From JBASNZ01 sp049657775 (GTDB lineage: Bacteria; Actinomycetota; Coriobacteriia; Anaerosomatales; Anaerosomataceae), in assembly GCA_049657775.1 (NCBI GenBank), contig JBASNZ010000041.1:1-34587 (forward strand): a stretch of 34,587 bases of DNA, read 5' to 3'. Made by a program: the position numbers and the translations under genes. Every line of letters starts with the position of its first letter. Positions within the stretch are counted from its first letter, which is position 1. The notes under the pieces are model-generated. The model ran no database searches. It had not been told where the DNA came from and saw only the letters and a program-made list of their open reading frames with translations. Below are positions 24,156 to 31,789 of the stretch, piece after piece.

Positions 24156-25646
24156 TCAGCCTCCCAACGGCGCCAGCATGCGGGTGACCGCAGGCTCGAT
24201 GAAGGAGAGTGGTATGCGTCCGAGAATGCCCATGACCAGACAGAGTGCGGCGAGGATAACGACAGGTCCGAGCATGGATGCCGGTACGTCGCCAGCCCGC
24301 ACGACTTCGGGGTGCGTGGGCTCCTGGAAGTAGAACGCGTTCACCATCCGGATGTAGTAGATGAAGATGAACAGCGCGCCGAAAACGAGTGCGAACCCGA
24401 AGAACGGTCGGCCCGCCTGGAAGGCGCCGAGCGCGATGTACCACTTGCACAGGAATCCCGCAGTGGGCGGAATGCCGACGATGGATATGGCGCCGATGGA
24501 CATCGCGGCCACGGTGATCGGCATGCCCTTGCCCACGCCTCGTAGATCGGTAAGCGTGCGGTAACCCGTCCGGTGGATGATCGAACCGGCCGCCAGGAAG
24601 AGTGTCGCTTTGATGAGCGCGTGGTTGAACACGTGCACGCTCGCGCCGATCACGGAGTACTGGGAGGCCAATCCCAGACCCATGATGATGTAGCCCACAT
24701 TCGAGATGGTGGAGTACGCCAGCATCATCTTGATGTCCTCCTGGAAGATGGCGAAAAAGGCGCCCATCACGATCGAGATCGCCCCGAGCCACACCAGCAC
24801 GGTGTTGAGCGCGCGCAGATCCAGAGCGCCCGCGTTGTAGAAGATCTGATACGCCCTGAGCATGCCGAACACGCCCATCTTGACCACGAGCGCCGAGAGG
24901 ATCGCCGAGACAGGGCTGGGCGCGATCGCGTGAGCGTCGGGCAACCAGGTGTGGAGCGGGAACACCGCCGCCTTCACCATGTAGCCGAGTGTCATCGCCG
25001 AGAACGCTACCATCAGCGGGAGCGTGGCAACGCCTTTGGAGAGCTGCACACTGATGTCGGCCATGTTCAGGCTTCCGGTGAGTGCGTAGAGCATGCCGAT
25101 CGAGAGCAGCACGACGACCGATGACACCGCACCAAGCACGAGGTACTTGAACGCGGCCATCTCGGCAGTCTTCTCACCACTCACGGCAACGAGCGCGTAT
25201 CCGGAAAGCGACAGGATCTCCATGAACACGTACGTGTTGAACAGGTCGCCGGTGACGCAGAAACCGATCATGCCGGTGAGGTTGAGCATAAGCAGCGTGT
25301 AGTAGTACGGGATCCGGCGCGGTGAGATCGCGCGCTCCGCGTACCGCTGGGAGAAGATGATGGCGAGCAGCCCGATGAACGCGATCACGGCCGCGAACGC
25401 GCTGAACTCGTCAAACCGGAACTCGATGCCGTACGGCGGTTCCCATCCACCGAACCAGTAGGAGAAGGGACCTTCGTTCGCGACGCGCAGCACGAGCATG
25501 AACGCGACCACAAGCGTTGCACCGATGACGCCGATCGCCCAACGCCCTGCGATCTTGCCGTTGCCGCGGGCGATGGCGGGTGTCATCACCGAGCCGACGA
25601 GCGGCACGAGCACGACGAGGGCGAGCCAGTGGGGCCAGAGCAGCAT
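24156..25646 (-). CDS. mrpD: Na+/H+ antiporter subunit D
   Basis: This 496-residue protein is the closest to classical MrpD/MnhD in the operon and directly follows mrpC as in standard mrp operons. Glu143 (YVFMEILSLSGYALVA), Lys225 (GYMVKAAVFPLHTWLPDAH) and Lys256 (LVVKMGVFGMLR) are conserved. LLMLNLTGMIGFCVTGDLFN is typical of MrpD. ATG 25646 abuts the mrpC TAG. It is one of four consecutive antiporter-like channels, where a usual Mrp complex has two. Confidence 0.92.
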   Translation of the reverse strand: MLLWPHWLALVVLVPLVGSVMTPAIARGNGKIAGRWAIGVIGATLVVAFMLVLRVANEGPFSYWFGGWEPPYGIEFRFDEFSAFAAVIAFIGLLAIIFSQRYAERAISPRRIPYYYTLLMLNLTGMIGFCVTGDLFNTYVFMEILSLSGYALVAVSGEKTAEMAAFKYLVLGAVSSVVVLLSIGMLYALTGSLNMADISVQLSKGVATLPLMVAFSAMTLGYMVKAAVFPLHTWLPDAHAIAPSPVSAILSALVVKMGVFGMLRAYQIFYNAGALDLRALNTVLVWLGAISIVMGAFFAIFQEDIKMMLAYSTISNVGYIIMGLGLASQYSVIGASVHVFNHALIKATLFLAAGSIIHRTGYRTLTDLRGVGKGMPITVAAMSIGAISIVGIPPTAGFLCKWYIALGAFQAGRPFFGFALVFGALFIFIYYIRMVNAFYFQEPTHPEVVRAGDVPASMLGPVVILAALCLVMGILGRIPLSFIEPAVTRMLAPLGG

Positions 25647-26000
25647 CTACTCCATCTCCCTAAGCTCGTCGGCCTCGATCGTGCCGGTCTGCTTGTACAC
25701 GCGGATGATGAGACTGAGGGCGATGGCCGTGGTACTGACCGCCACCACGATACCCGTGAGGATGAGTGCCTGCGGAATCGGATTGGTGAACGGCGGCGCT
25801 GCGTCGGGACCCATGATGGGAGCATCACCACCCTCGACCACGCCAAGCGCGACGATGAAGGAGAACACGGCGGTCTCCATGATGTTGAGCCCCATGAACT
25901 TCTTGATGAGGTTGTTCTTGGAGATGACGCAGTAGAGCCCGATGCAGAAGAGCACCACCGCCGCCACATAGTCCAGATTGACCCACAGTGCCGCGATCAT
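25647..26000 (-). CDS. mrpC: Na+/H+ antiporter subunit C (NuoK-like)
   Basis: The 117-residue protein has three membrane helices and the MrpC/NuoK pattern: LFCIGLYCVISKNNLIKKFMGLNIMETAVF with its conserved Glu, then NPIPQALILTGIVVAVSTTAIAL. ATG 26000 has GGAGGAG just upstream and overlaps the mrpB stop (ATGA). Length and motifs are normal. Confidence 0.95.
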   Translation of the reverse strand: MIAALWVNLDYVAAVVLFCIGLYCVISKNNLIKKFMGLNIMETAVFSFIVALGVVEGGDAPIMGPDAAPPFTNPIPQALILTGIVVAVSTTAIALSLIIRVYKQTGTIEADELREME

Positions 26001-26710
26001 CGCTCCTCCTCCATCATCCAGAAGATCGATGAGAGGATCGAGCCGCCGCCTACCCCGATGCCGATCTCGATGACGACCAGCATGGCGGTGCCTATCCAGC
26101 CGACATCCTCGCCGTGTGGAAACCCGAGGTAGTAGCCGGTGAGAGCGAGGCCGACCAGCCCAACGCTCACAAACGTGAGCGGCGCGGCTGCCTGCAGCCA
26201 CGGGCGCAGCTTCTCGGGCAGCATCCGGTGCGCTTTCTCGGTGCCCAGAACGATGGTCGCCGCGATCACAAGCGCCCCGAGGATCGTGCCTCCCTGGAAC
26301 CCGCCGCCGGGCGAGACGTGACCGAACATGATTACGTAGATGCCGAACATCGCGATGAACGGCGACAGGAGCTTGACGATGAAGAACACGACTGGCGAGA
26401 TCGGCGTCTGGACGGCCACGCGTCGCTCCTCGCGCTCGCTATCGCGCAGCAGGAGGATCGCCGCGACGGCCGCGAGCGACGTGAAGATGACGGTGACCTC
26501 GCCGTTGGTGTCGAAGCCGCGGTAGTTGAGGATGACGTCGGTCACGATGTTCTCGGCGCCACCTTCCTCGGCCCCCTTCTCAAGGTACCGGGGGGAGACG
26601 TGCGTGTACGGCGGCGTCGTGGGGCTCGCGTGCGGCGGCAGCGCGGCCATCGCCGCAAGCAGCGGGATCGCCAGCACTACGAGCAGCGCGGCTGTGAGTG
26701 CTCTCTTCAC
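25997..26710 (-). CDS. mrpB: MbhE-MnhB fusion, antiporter subunit B
   Basis: This 237-residue membrane protein starts at GTG 26710, with GGAG 7 bases upstream, overlapping the previous stop (GTGA). A helix at 2-22 is followed by an MbhE-like segment (ENIVTDVILNYRGFDTNGEVTVIFTSL), which in MrpA lies at the very C-terminus. Then comes the MnhB domain with SPFIAMFGIYVIMFGHVSPGGGFQGGTILGA. The MbhE part has thus been moved from MrpA to MrpB, as in Mbh-type hydrogenases and some anaerobe antiporters. Confidence 0.92.
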   Translation of the reverse strand: MKRALTAALLVVLAIPLLAAMAALPPHASPTTPPYTHVSPRYLEKGAEEGGAENIVTDVILNYRGFDTNGEVTVIFTSLAAVAAILLLRDSEREERRVAVQTPISPVVFFIVKLLSPFIAMFGIYVIMFGHVSPGGGFQGGTILGALVIAATIVLGTEKAHRMLPEKLRPWLQAAAPLTFVSVGLVGLALTGYYLGFPHGEDVGWIGTAMLVVIEIGIGVGGGSILSSIFWMMEEER

Positions 26711-26952
26711 TTCTCGCTCCGTGTCGTCCGACCGACCGCCACTAAGAACAACACCGTGGTCACACCCGCGCCGACAGCGGCCTCGGTGAGTGCCACATCG
26801 GGCGCACCCCGGTGCTGCCAGACCAGACACATGACCAGGCTGTATGTGGAGAAGATGATGCTCGCCGCCAGAAGGTCCTTGGTCCGGATGACGGCAAGAG
26901 CGCAGGCGATGAGCAGCAACAACAAGACGATGTCGAAGATCTGGCTCATCAT
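26707..26952 (-). CDS. MbhD-like subunit (DUF4040; MrpA C-terminal part)
   Basis: The 81-residue protein has three membrane helices and the DUF4040/MbhD signature: AVIRTKDLLAASIIFSTYSLVMCLVW and GAPDVALTEAAVGAGVTTVLFLVA, the latter typical of the MrpA C-terminal half. ATG 26952 overlaps the mrpG stop (ATGA) and has GGAGGTGAG upstream. Its presence as a separate gene confirms the split-MrpA layout. Confidence 0.93.
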   Translation of the reverse strand: MMSQIFDIVLLLLLIACALAVIRTKDLLAASIIFSTYSLVMCLVWQHRGAPDVALTEAAVGAGVTTVLFLVAVGRTTRSEK

Positions 26953-27287
26953 CGCCCCTCACCTCCCGGGTGCTGTGAACGCGTCCAGGGCTTCAGCCCC
27001 GTACGGTACGCGGCGCGCGCGAGCGCGTTGCCAACGGTCGGACTTGAGAGGAGAACCATGCCCGCGATCGCCAGTATCTTGAGGCTGTCGATCTCAAAGC
27101 CGTGAAGGACGGCAAGCGAGAGGAGTACCGAACCGGCTCCCACCGTGTCGCACTTGGTCGCGGCGTGGGTTCTGGAGTAGAAGTCCGGCAGCCGCAGGAT
27201 GCCGATGGTGCCGATCAAGAAGAAGAACGCACCGGTGCACGCCAGCACGATCGAGATGGCCCGCGCGATGACCGGCGGCTCGGTCAT
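26949..27287 (-). CDS. mrpG: Na+/H+ antiporter subunit G
   Basis: This 112-residue protein carries the MrpG signature FFLIGTIGILRLPDFYSRTHAATKCDTVGAGSVLLSL (shared in short form by all MnhG/MbhB proteins) and three membrane helices. ATG 27287 overlaps the mrpF stop (ATGA); an upstream in-frame TTG at 27293 is less likely. Confidence 0.95.
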   Translation of the reverse strand: MTEPPVIARAISIVLACTGAFFFLIGTIGILRLPDFYSRTHAATKCDTVGAGSVLLSLAVLHGFEIDSLKILAIAGMVLLSSPTVGNALARAAYRTGLKPWTRSQHPGGEGR

Positions 27288-27559
27288 GACCAATCACCGC
27301 TTAGCTGGCCGGTCTCGATGAATCGGGCAGCCGCGATGGTCACCACGAAGTTGAGGAGCGCGTAGACGAACGCGATATCGAGGTACATCGTCCGGCCGAA
27401 CACGAAGGCGAGCAGGACGAGCACGACGAGCGTCTTGGTGCCCATGATGTTGACCGCAAGGATCCGGTCGGCAATCGTCGGCCCACGATACGCGCGATAC
27501 AGGCACAGGAATGCGTTGACCAGTAGGAAGATCGCTATCCCCCAGAAGAACGCGTCCAT
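27284..27559 (-). CDS. mrpF: Na+/H+ antiporter subunit F
   Basis: The 91-residue protein has three membrane helices and the MrpF motif RAYRGPTIADRILAVNIMGTK, plus DIAFVYALLNFV. ATG 27559 follows the mrpE stop by 5 bases. Normal length. Confidence 0.95.
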   Translation of the reverse strand: MDAFFWGIAIFLLVNAFLCLYRAYRGPTIADRILAVNIMGTKTLVVLVLLAFVFGRTMYLDIAFVYALLNFVVTIAAARFIETGQLSGDWS

Positions 27560-27564
27560 GACTC

Positions 27565-28041
27565 CTACTCCTCGAACACCCGCTTGATCCTACCTTCGAA
27601 CTCCCCGTTCGAAATGCTCTCCGAGAACTCCTCGTTGAGGCAGTGCACCACGTACATGTCACCGTCCAGGTCCACCGTGAGCGTCCCGGGCGTGAGGGTG
27701 ATCGAGTTTGCCAACGCGACTCTGGAGACCTGTCGGCTGAAGCGTGTCCGGTGTGTGATCACCACCGGGTCGATCGGCATCCGTGGATCGAGCACCTTCC
27801 CGGCAACGCCCACGGCCGCGAGGACGATCTCCTTGATCAAGTAGACGACATACGCAAGGAACCTGAGCGCCTGGCGCCATGTGAGCACCGGAGCGTCGCC
27901 GTCGTTCCAGAGTCTGGTGACGGCCCACCACGCCAGGAGCAGCGACAGCGTGAGACCGAACACGAGGTCGAACGGCTTCACGGAGCCCGTCAGGAGCATC
28001 CAGAACGCCATGAGCAGGGTCGCCGACTGCGCGAACTTCAC
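27565..28041 (-). CDS. mrpE: Na+/H+ antiporter subunit E
   Basis: The 158-residue protein has two N-terminal membrane helices and an MrpE cytoplasmic domain: FLAYVVYLIKEIVLAAVGVA, then ALANSITLTPGTLTVDLDGDMYVVHCL. GTG 28041 overlaps the stop of the GGDEF gene (GTGA) and lacks a good ribosome site of its own, so its translation depends on that gene. Confidence 0.94.
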   Translation of the reverse strand: MKFAQSATLLMAFWMLLTGSVKPFDLVFGLTLSLLLAWWAVTRLWNDGDAPVLTWRQALRFLAYVVYLIKEIVLAAVGVAGKVLDPRMPIDPVVITHRTRFSRQVSRVALANSITLTPGTLTVDLDGDMYVVHCLNEEFSESISNGEFEGRIKRVFEE

Positions 28042-28943
28042 GGCAGAGTCGCCTCGGCTCGCACACTCGCGCCCCCCTCGACCACGCCGGGCGTGTTCGA
28101 TCGTGACGCCCGCGCATCTGCAAGGCGATCTGCGAGCAGCTGGAGCAGCTTGGACCGGTCGTTGGCCTCAGTCGGATACGCCGCGGTCGCAACTACCACG
28201 CCCACCGATGTGACGGGCTCCAGCGCATCACCCTCGAACTGTGCGGAGTCAACGCTGGCCTTGATCCGCGCGGCGGCGGTTTGAGATCGATCCTCGTCCG
28301 CAAACGGGAGGATGACGGCGAACTCCTCGGGCCCGAAGCGCGCCACGATGTCGGTGTCGCGCACGCACACGTTGATGATCGACGCCATATGCTCAAGCAG
28401 CAGTTCGCTCTTGTAGTGGCCAAACGTGGTCTTGAACGTCTCGAAGTCGTTGACCCCGACGAGTACGACACCCATCCCCACGCCGTAGCGATCGCAGCGT
28501 CTGACCTCCTCCGCGAGCCTGTTCCCGAAGTACACGGGCGTGAACGAACCAGTGGTCTCGTCTCGGATCGACACCCGCTCGAGTTCGTGTTCGTGCAGAG
28601 CATGACGGCGCGCCTGCGCCCCTACGATGATGCCACACAGGACCGCGGCGGCGAGGCCGATGCCGATCCGCCCGACTGATTCAAGGGTTGGCTGCGGCGC
28701 CGTCAGGACCACGAGCAGCAGCACGACCGCGCTGGAGAGCACCGCGCCCGCGATGTGGTACGCAAGCGCCGCCACCAGGATCGGCACGAGATACAGCGGC
28801 CAGAACGCGATGAGGTCTCCGGTGAGCCCTACGAGCAGAGCGGCAAAACCGGCCGATGCGCCGATCGCGAGCAGGCTCGTGAGGTGGAATTCGGCGGACC
28901 TGGATGTGCCCTGACCGACCGGCGAGTCATCTACCCCGGGCAT
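28038..28943 (-). CDS. Membrane GGDEF protein with degenerate active site, first gene of the mrp operon
   Basis: This 301-residue protein has four or so membrane helices (about 20-110) followed by a GGDEF domain. The signature is GPEEF (204-208) instead of GG(D/E)EF. The usual DIDxFKxxND and GHxxGD segments read VGVNDFETFK and GHYKSE. Metal and GTP contacts are therefore altered and diguanylate cyclase activity is doubtful; it may bind a nucleotide as a sensor or act as a scaffold. GAGGAGG lies upstream of ATG 28943. Its stop overlaps the mrpE start, so its translation sets that of the antiporter genes, which makes a regulatory role likely. Confidence 0.88.
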   Translation of the reverse strand: MPGVDDSPVGQGTSRSAEFHLTSLLAIGASAGFAALLVGLTGDLIAFWPLYLVPILVAALAYHIAGAVLSSAVVLLLVVLTAPQPTLESVGRIGIGLAAAVLCGIIVGAQARRHALHEHELERVSIRDETTGSFTPVYFGNRLAEEVRRCDRYGVGMGVVLVGVNDFETFKTTFGHYKSELLLEHMASIINVCVRDTDIVARFGPEEFAVILPFADEDRSQTAAARIKASVDSAQFEGDALEPVTSVGVVVATAAYPTEANDRSKLLQLLADRLADARASRSNTPGVVEGGASVRAEATLP

Positions 28944-29051
28944 GGGCGAAACGCCTCCTCGGACTACGCATCAATGTCGCGAGAACCCCGACCTGATACC
29001 GTGTCGCACCCCGCAGTACGCGGCACGGAGGCACCGTATTCGTCAACCGAA

Positions 29052-29070
29052 ATCGTGAGAGATTCACGAT
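29052..29070. promoter_or_regulatory. 7-bp perfect inverted repeat
   Basis: ATCGTGA, five bases, TCACGAT. It lies between the CRP-type site and the GGDEF start and would sit at or downstream of the transcription start, a position suited to a repressor. Confidence 0.4.
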
Positions 29071-29094
29071 GTCTACGGTAACTATGCCACGTCA

Positions 29095-29110
29095 TGTGAC
29101 ACAAATCACA
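29095..29110. promoter_or_regulatory. CRP/FNR-family site TGTGA-N6-TCACA
   Basis: TGTGACACAAATCACA has two perfect half-sites of the CRP/GlxR consensus with the standard 6-base spacer. It is 152 bases upstream of the GGDEF start. The regulator is not in the window. Confidence 0.55.
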
Positions 29111-29163
29111 CGAAACTAGAAGAATGAGGAAGCCTGAGTTTCGGTTAGCGAACCATAGCGCAT

Positions 29164-29187
29164 AGCGCAAACGCGAGCGGTTTCGCT
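29164..29187 (-). terminator. Possible terminator after the dehydrogenase gene
   Basis: Arms 29164-29172 and 29180-29187 pair over 8 bases with one bulge and a 7-base loop, about 90 bases past the dehydrogenase stop. There is no T-run. Confidence 0.3.
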
Positions 29188-29275
29188 GCATGCATAGAGA
29201 ATGCCGTTCACACCCTTAGGCAGGCATATCCAGGAACGCGGAAACCACCGACGATCGGGCGCGTCAAACCCCGGT

Positions 29276-30154
29276 TCACTCCCCGTGTGTGTACAGCATC
29301 CACAGGGCTTGCGTGCCCAGTTCGGCTCCGCCTTCGGCCGCAAGACGCTCGTAGAGCTGCTTCGCGAGCGCCAGGCCGGGCAGATCCAGACCGTTGGCGG
29401 TCGCCTCGTCCAGAGCGATCCTGAGGTCCTTGATGAAGTGCTTCACAAAGAAGCCGGGGCCCAGGTCGCCGCCCAGGATGCGCGGCCCCAGATTGCTCAT
29501 CGACCACGAACCCGCGCTGCCTGCGGAGATGGCCGAATGCACCAGAGCGGGGTCGAGCCCGACGCCTCTTGCATACGCAAGCGCCTCTACAACGCCGAGC
29601 ATGGTGCCCGCGATCGCGATCTGGTTGGCCATCTTGGTGTGCTGTCCGGCTCCCGGGCCGCCCATGCGGGTGACCGTGGGACCCATCAGATGGAAGACCG
29701 GGAGCACCCTGTCGAACGCGTGGCCGTCGCCACCGACCATGATGGTGAGCCGCGCGTCACGCGCGCCGATGTCTCCACCGGAGACGGGCGCATCAAGCGA
29801 AAACACTCCCCTGGCCTCCGCCGCTTCCGCGATGCGAACGGCGAGCGACGGCGTGGATGTGGTCATGTCGATGATGATCGAGCCGGGACGTGCGCGCTCC
29901 ACGATACCGCCGGGGCCGAGGTAGACCTCTTCGACATCACGCGGGTACCCGACGATGGTGATGGTGACGTCCGCTCGCGCGGCGGCGTCGCCTGCGCTCT
30001 TGGCCCAGCTGGCGCCCCTGTCGATCAACGCTGAGGCCTTGGCCGGCGTGCGCGTGTACACGACCAGCGGATAGCCGGCATCCAGGAGATGCCCGGCCAT
30101 GGAGTGACCCATGACCCCGAGCCCGATGAACGCGATGGTGGGATACCCGGCCAT
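29276..30154 (-). CDS. Beta-hydroxyacid dehydrogenase (3-hydroxyisobutyrate dehydrogenase family)
   Basis: This 292-residue NAD(P)-dependent enzyme has the Rossmann motif IAFIGLGVMGHSMAGHL, substrate loop DAPVSGGDIGARDA (about 121-134) and catalytic Lys174 in GAGQHTKMANQI. The substrate may be 3-hydroxyisobutyrate, tartronate semialdehyde/glycerate or a similar beta-hydroxyacid; sequence does not decide. ATG 30154 shares one base with the stop of a small upstream gene (TGATG), so translation is coupled. The open frame further upstream to 30331 is the antisense-like extension and has no domain. Confidence 0.92.
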   Translation of the reverse strand: MAGYPTIAFIGLGVMGHSMAGHLLDAGYPLVVYTRTPAKASALIDRGASWAKSAGDAAARADVTITIVGYPRDVEEVYLGPGGIVERARPGSIIIDMTTSTPSLAVRIAEAAEARGVFSLDAPVSGGDIGARDARLTIMVGGDGHAFDRVLPVFHLMGPTVTRMGGPGAGQHTKMANQIAIAGTMLGVVEALAYARGVGLDPALVHSAISAGSAGSWSMSNLGPRILGGDLGPGFFVKHFIKDLRIALDEATANGLDLPGLALAKQLYERLAAEGGAELGTQALWMLYTHGE

Positions 30155-30390
30155 CAGCACGAACCCGCGAACGGAGCGTCCTGCTCGCCAAGCGTAGGGT
30201 CGATCGCCCAGTCCGGCGCACCTGCGAGGCACGCGGGACACGGATGCGTCGCGAGCATGTCGACCGCCAGGAGTGGGAATCCTCCGCTGCCGGTGACGGG
30301 CGGAACGAGGTGCGCATGCCAGTGACCGCACGCATGTTCGATCTGCATCACGCGCGCGCTTGAGAAGTCGATGTTGGTGTCGTCTTGCAT
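30154..30390 (-). CDS. Small Cys/His-rich protein, possible zinc binder
   Basis: The 78-residue protein contains HACGHWHAH and HPCPACLAG, a pattern of paired Cys/His that could bind zinc or iron. ATG 30390 has AAAGGA about 11 bases upstream. It ends in DAPFAGSC. The family is not recognised. Its stop overlaps the dehydrogenase start by one base, so the two are made together. Confidence 0.7.
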   Translation of the reverse strand: MQDDTNIDFSSARVMQIEHACGHWHAHLVPPVTGSGGFPLLAVDMLATHPCPACLAGAPDWAIDPTLGEQDAPFAGSC

Positions 30391-30435
30391 CCTATGTGGT
30401 CCTTTCGCGGCCGGGGAACCGGCCCCTGTAATCGT

Positions 30436-30452
30436 ACGGGGAATCTCCCCGT
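30436..30452. terminator. Hairpin between the UMF1-type MFS gene and the small-protein gene
   Basis: ACGGGGA-ATC-TCCCCGT is a perfect 7-bp stem with a 3-base loop. It lies 56-72 bases past the MFS stop and 46 bases upstream of ATG 30390. It may end the MFS transcript or act in the leader of the small gene; no T-run follows. Confidence 0.4.
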
Positions 30453-30507
30453 GAATCTACCCGGGGCAACCGACTATGACGGGTCCGGGTACCGGTAGCT
30501 CCGAGGG

Positions 30508-31737
30508 TCACGCCTGGACGGGTTCCCGGACTCCTTGCAGCACGATCCGTGCCGCGATGATGAAGATCGCGAGTGCCCCAAGGGCGGCCGTCCGGCCAAG
30601 ACCGAGACCGTCCGCGACGAGCGCCCACGCGATCGGGCCAAGGACCGTGGCGAAGCGGCCGACCGCGGCGTACAGACCGAAGAACTCGCCAATCTTATCG
30701 GGCGGACTGAGGCGCGTCATGTACACACGATCGGCCGCCCACACGGCGCCGAGACCCCCGCCACCCGCGACGCCGACCAACCACCCCAGCTGATGCACGT
30801 CGAGCACCTTGGCGCAGATGGCGGAAGTCACAGCCAGGAGCAGCGCGTAGACCGCGACATGCAGGACCTTGCGCGGCCCGAGCGAGTCGACGAGACGACC
30901 GGCCAGGAGTGCGCCAAGCCCCGCCGCTACGATTCCCACGAGCGCAAGGGCGTTGGTCTCACCATCGGTGAACCCCAGCTCGAACTTGGCGAAGATCGCG
31001 TTGAACAGAAACACCGTGTTGATCGCGTCGGTGTAAAGAAAACGCCCGATGAGGAACCTGACCACACCGGGGTACTTGGCGGCCTCACGCCATGCCTCGA
31101 CGACGAGGCGCGGCGACTGGAGGATACCGGGCGGGCGTCCGGGCCGCCGCACGCGCGGCCGCTCGCGCACCCAGATGAACGCGGGGAACGCGAAGACAAG
31201 GAATGCGACAGCGAGCGAACGGAACACCCACGCGTAGCCGAAGCGAGGCAGCAGGTACGCGCCCAGACCGAGCGCGATCGCCGAACCAGCGTAGCCCGTG
31301 GCGACGCCGATTCCCGAGATGCGGCCGCGGTTCTCCTCGGTGCTGACATCGGGGAGCATGGCGTCGTACACGACAGCGCCGACATTGAAGCCCACCGTGC
31401 CGATCGCGTAGAGCACAAGCGACGGCCAGATACCGCCGGTCGCCAGTAGGGCCGTTGCGGCGACGCAGGTGAGCGTTGCGCCGATGAGATACGGTCGGCG
31501 GGTCCCGATGTGGTCCGTGAGCGCGCCGATCCACGGGCCGGTCACGATCACGATCAGCATCGCGACAGCCGTGGTGGCACCGATCCACCAGTCGGAGCCG
31601 TGGTTCGCCTCGATGACCCAGGGGCCGAAGTACCGGCTGCCGACGCCGAGCGCGAAGGTCGTGTTCGCGAGATCGTACAGCACCCATGAGGTCACGCTTG
31701 CGCGCGTGGGTCGCCAGCTGGCCGCGTTCGTCGTCAT
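30508..31737 (-). CDS. MFS transporter, UMF1/Atg22-like family
   Basis: This 409-residue protein has about 12 membrane helices. WVLYDLANTTFALGV at the N-terminus, GPWIGALTDHIGTRRPYL in loop 2-3, YDAMLPDVSTEENRGRISGIGVATGYAGS and the helix-10 region VWAADRVYMTRLSPPDKIGEFFGLYA are characteristic of UMF1 (Vacuole effluxer Atg22-like) permeases, whose bacterial substrates are mostly unknown. ATG 31737 has AGGA upstream. No good promoter lies in the 55 bases before it; a structured RNA element with a terminator-like hairpin does, so the gene may be controlled by it. Confidence 0.88.
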   Translation of the reverse strand: MTTNAASWRPTRASVTSWVLYDLANTTFALGVGSRYFGPWVIEANHGSDWWIGATTAVAMLIVIVTGPWIGALTDHIGTRRPYLIGATLTCVAATALLATGGIWPSLVLYAIGTVGFNVGAVVYDAMLPDVSTEENRGRISGIGVATGYAGSAIALGLGAYLLPRFGYAWVFRSLAVAFLVFAFPAFIWVRERPRVRRPGRPPGILQSPRLVVEAWREAAKYPGVVRFLIGRFLYTDAINTVFLFNAIFAKFELGFTDGETNALALVGIVAAGLGALLAGRLVDSLGPRKVLHVAVYALLLAVTSAICAKVLDVHQLGWLVGVAGGGGLGAVWAADRVYMTRLSPPDKIGEFFGLYAAVGRFATVLGPIAWALVADGLGLGRTAALGALAIFIIAARIVLQGVREPVQA

Positions 31738-31789
31738 GCGTTCCTATCGGCTCGGGGTGGTTGTGCGCAGTGTACTATCCGCCGCCACC

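Larger units (their letters stand above)
28944..29275. other. Regulatory region upstream of the mrp operon
   Basis: These 332 bases contain no supported gene. They are richer in A+T than the surroundings and hold a CRP-type palindrome, a 7-bp inverted repeat and a hairpin after the dehydrogenase gene. A weak -10 candidate on the minus strand (CATAGT at 29085-29080) lies just downstream of the CRP-type site, with no good -35, as expected of an activator-dependent promoter. Confidence 0.45.

Noticed and set aside
18330..25646. Respiratory complex I (nuoL/M/N)
   Set aside because: The neighbours are MrpB, C, E, F, G and MbhD, and no Nuo hydrophilic subunits or nuoH/J are present, so a Mrp/Mbh-type antiporter is the better reading.
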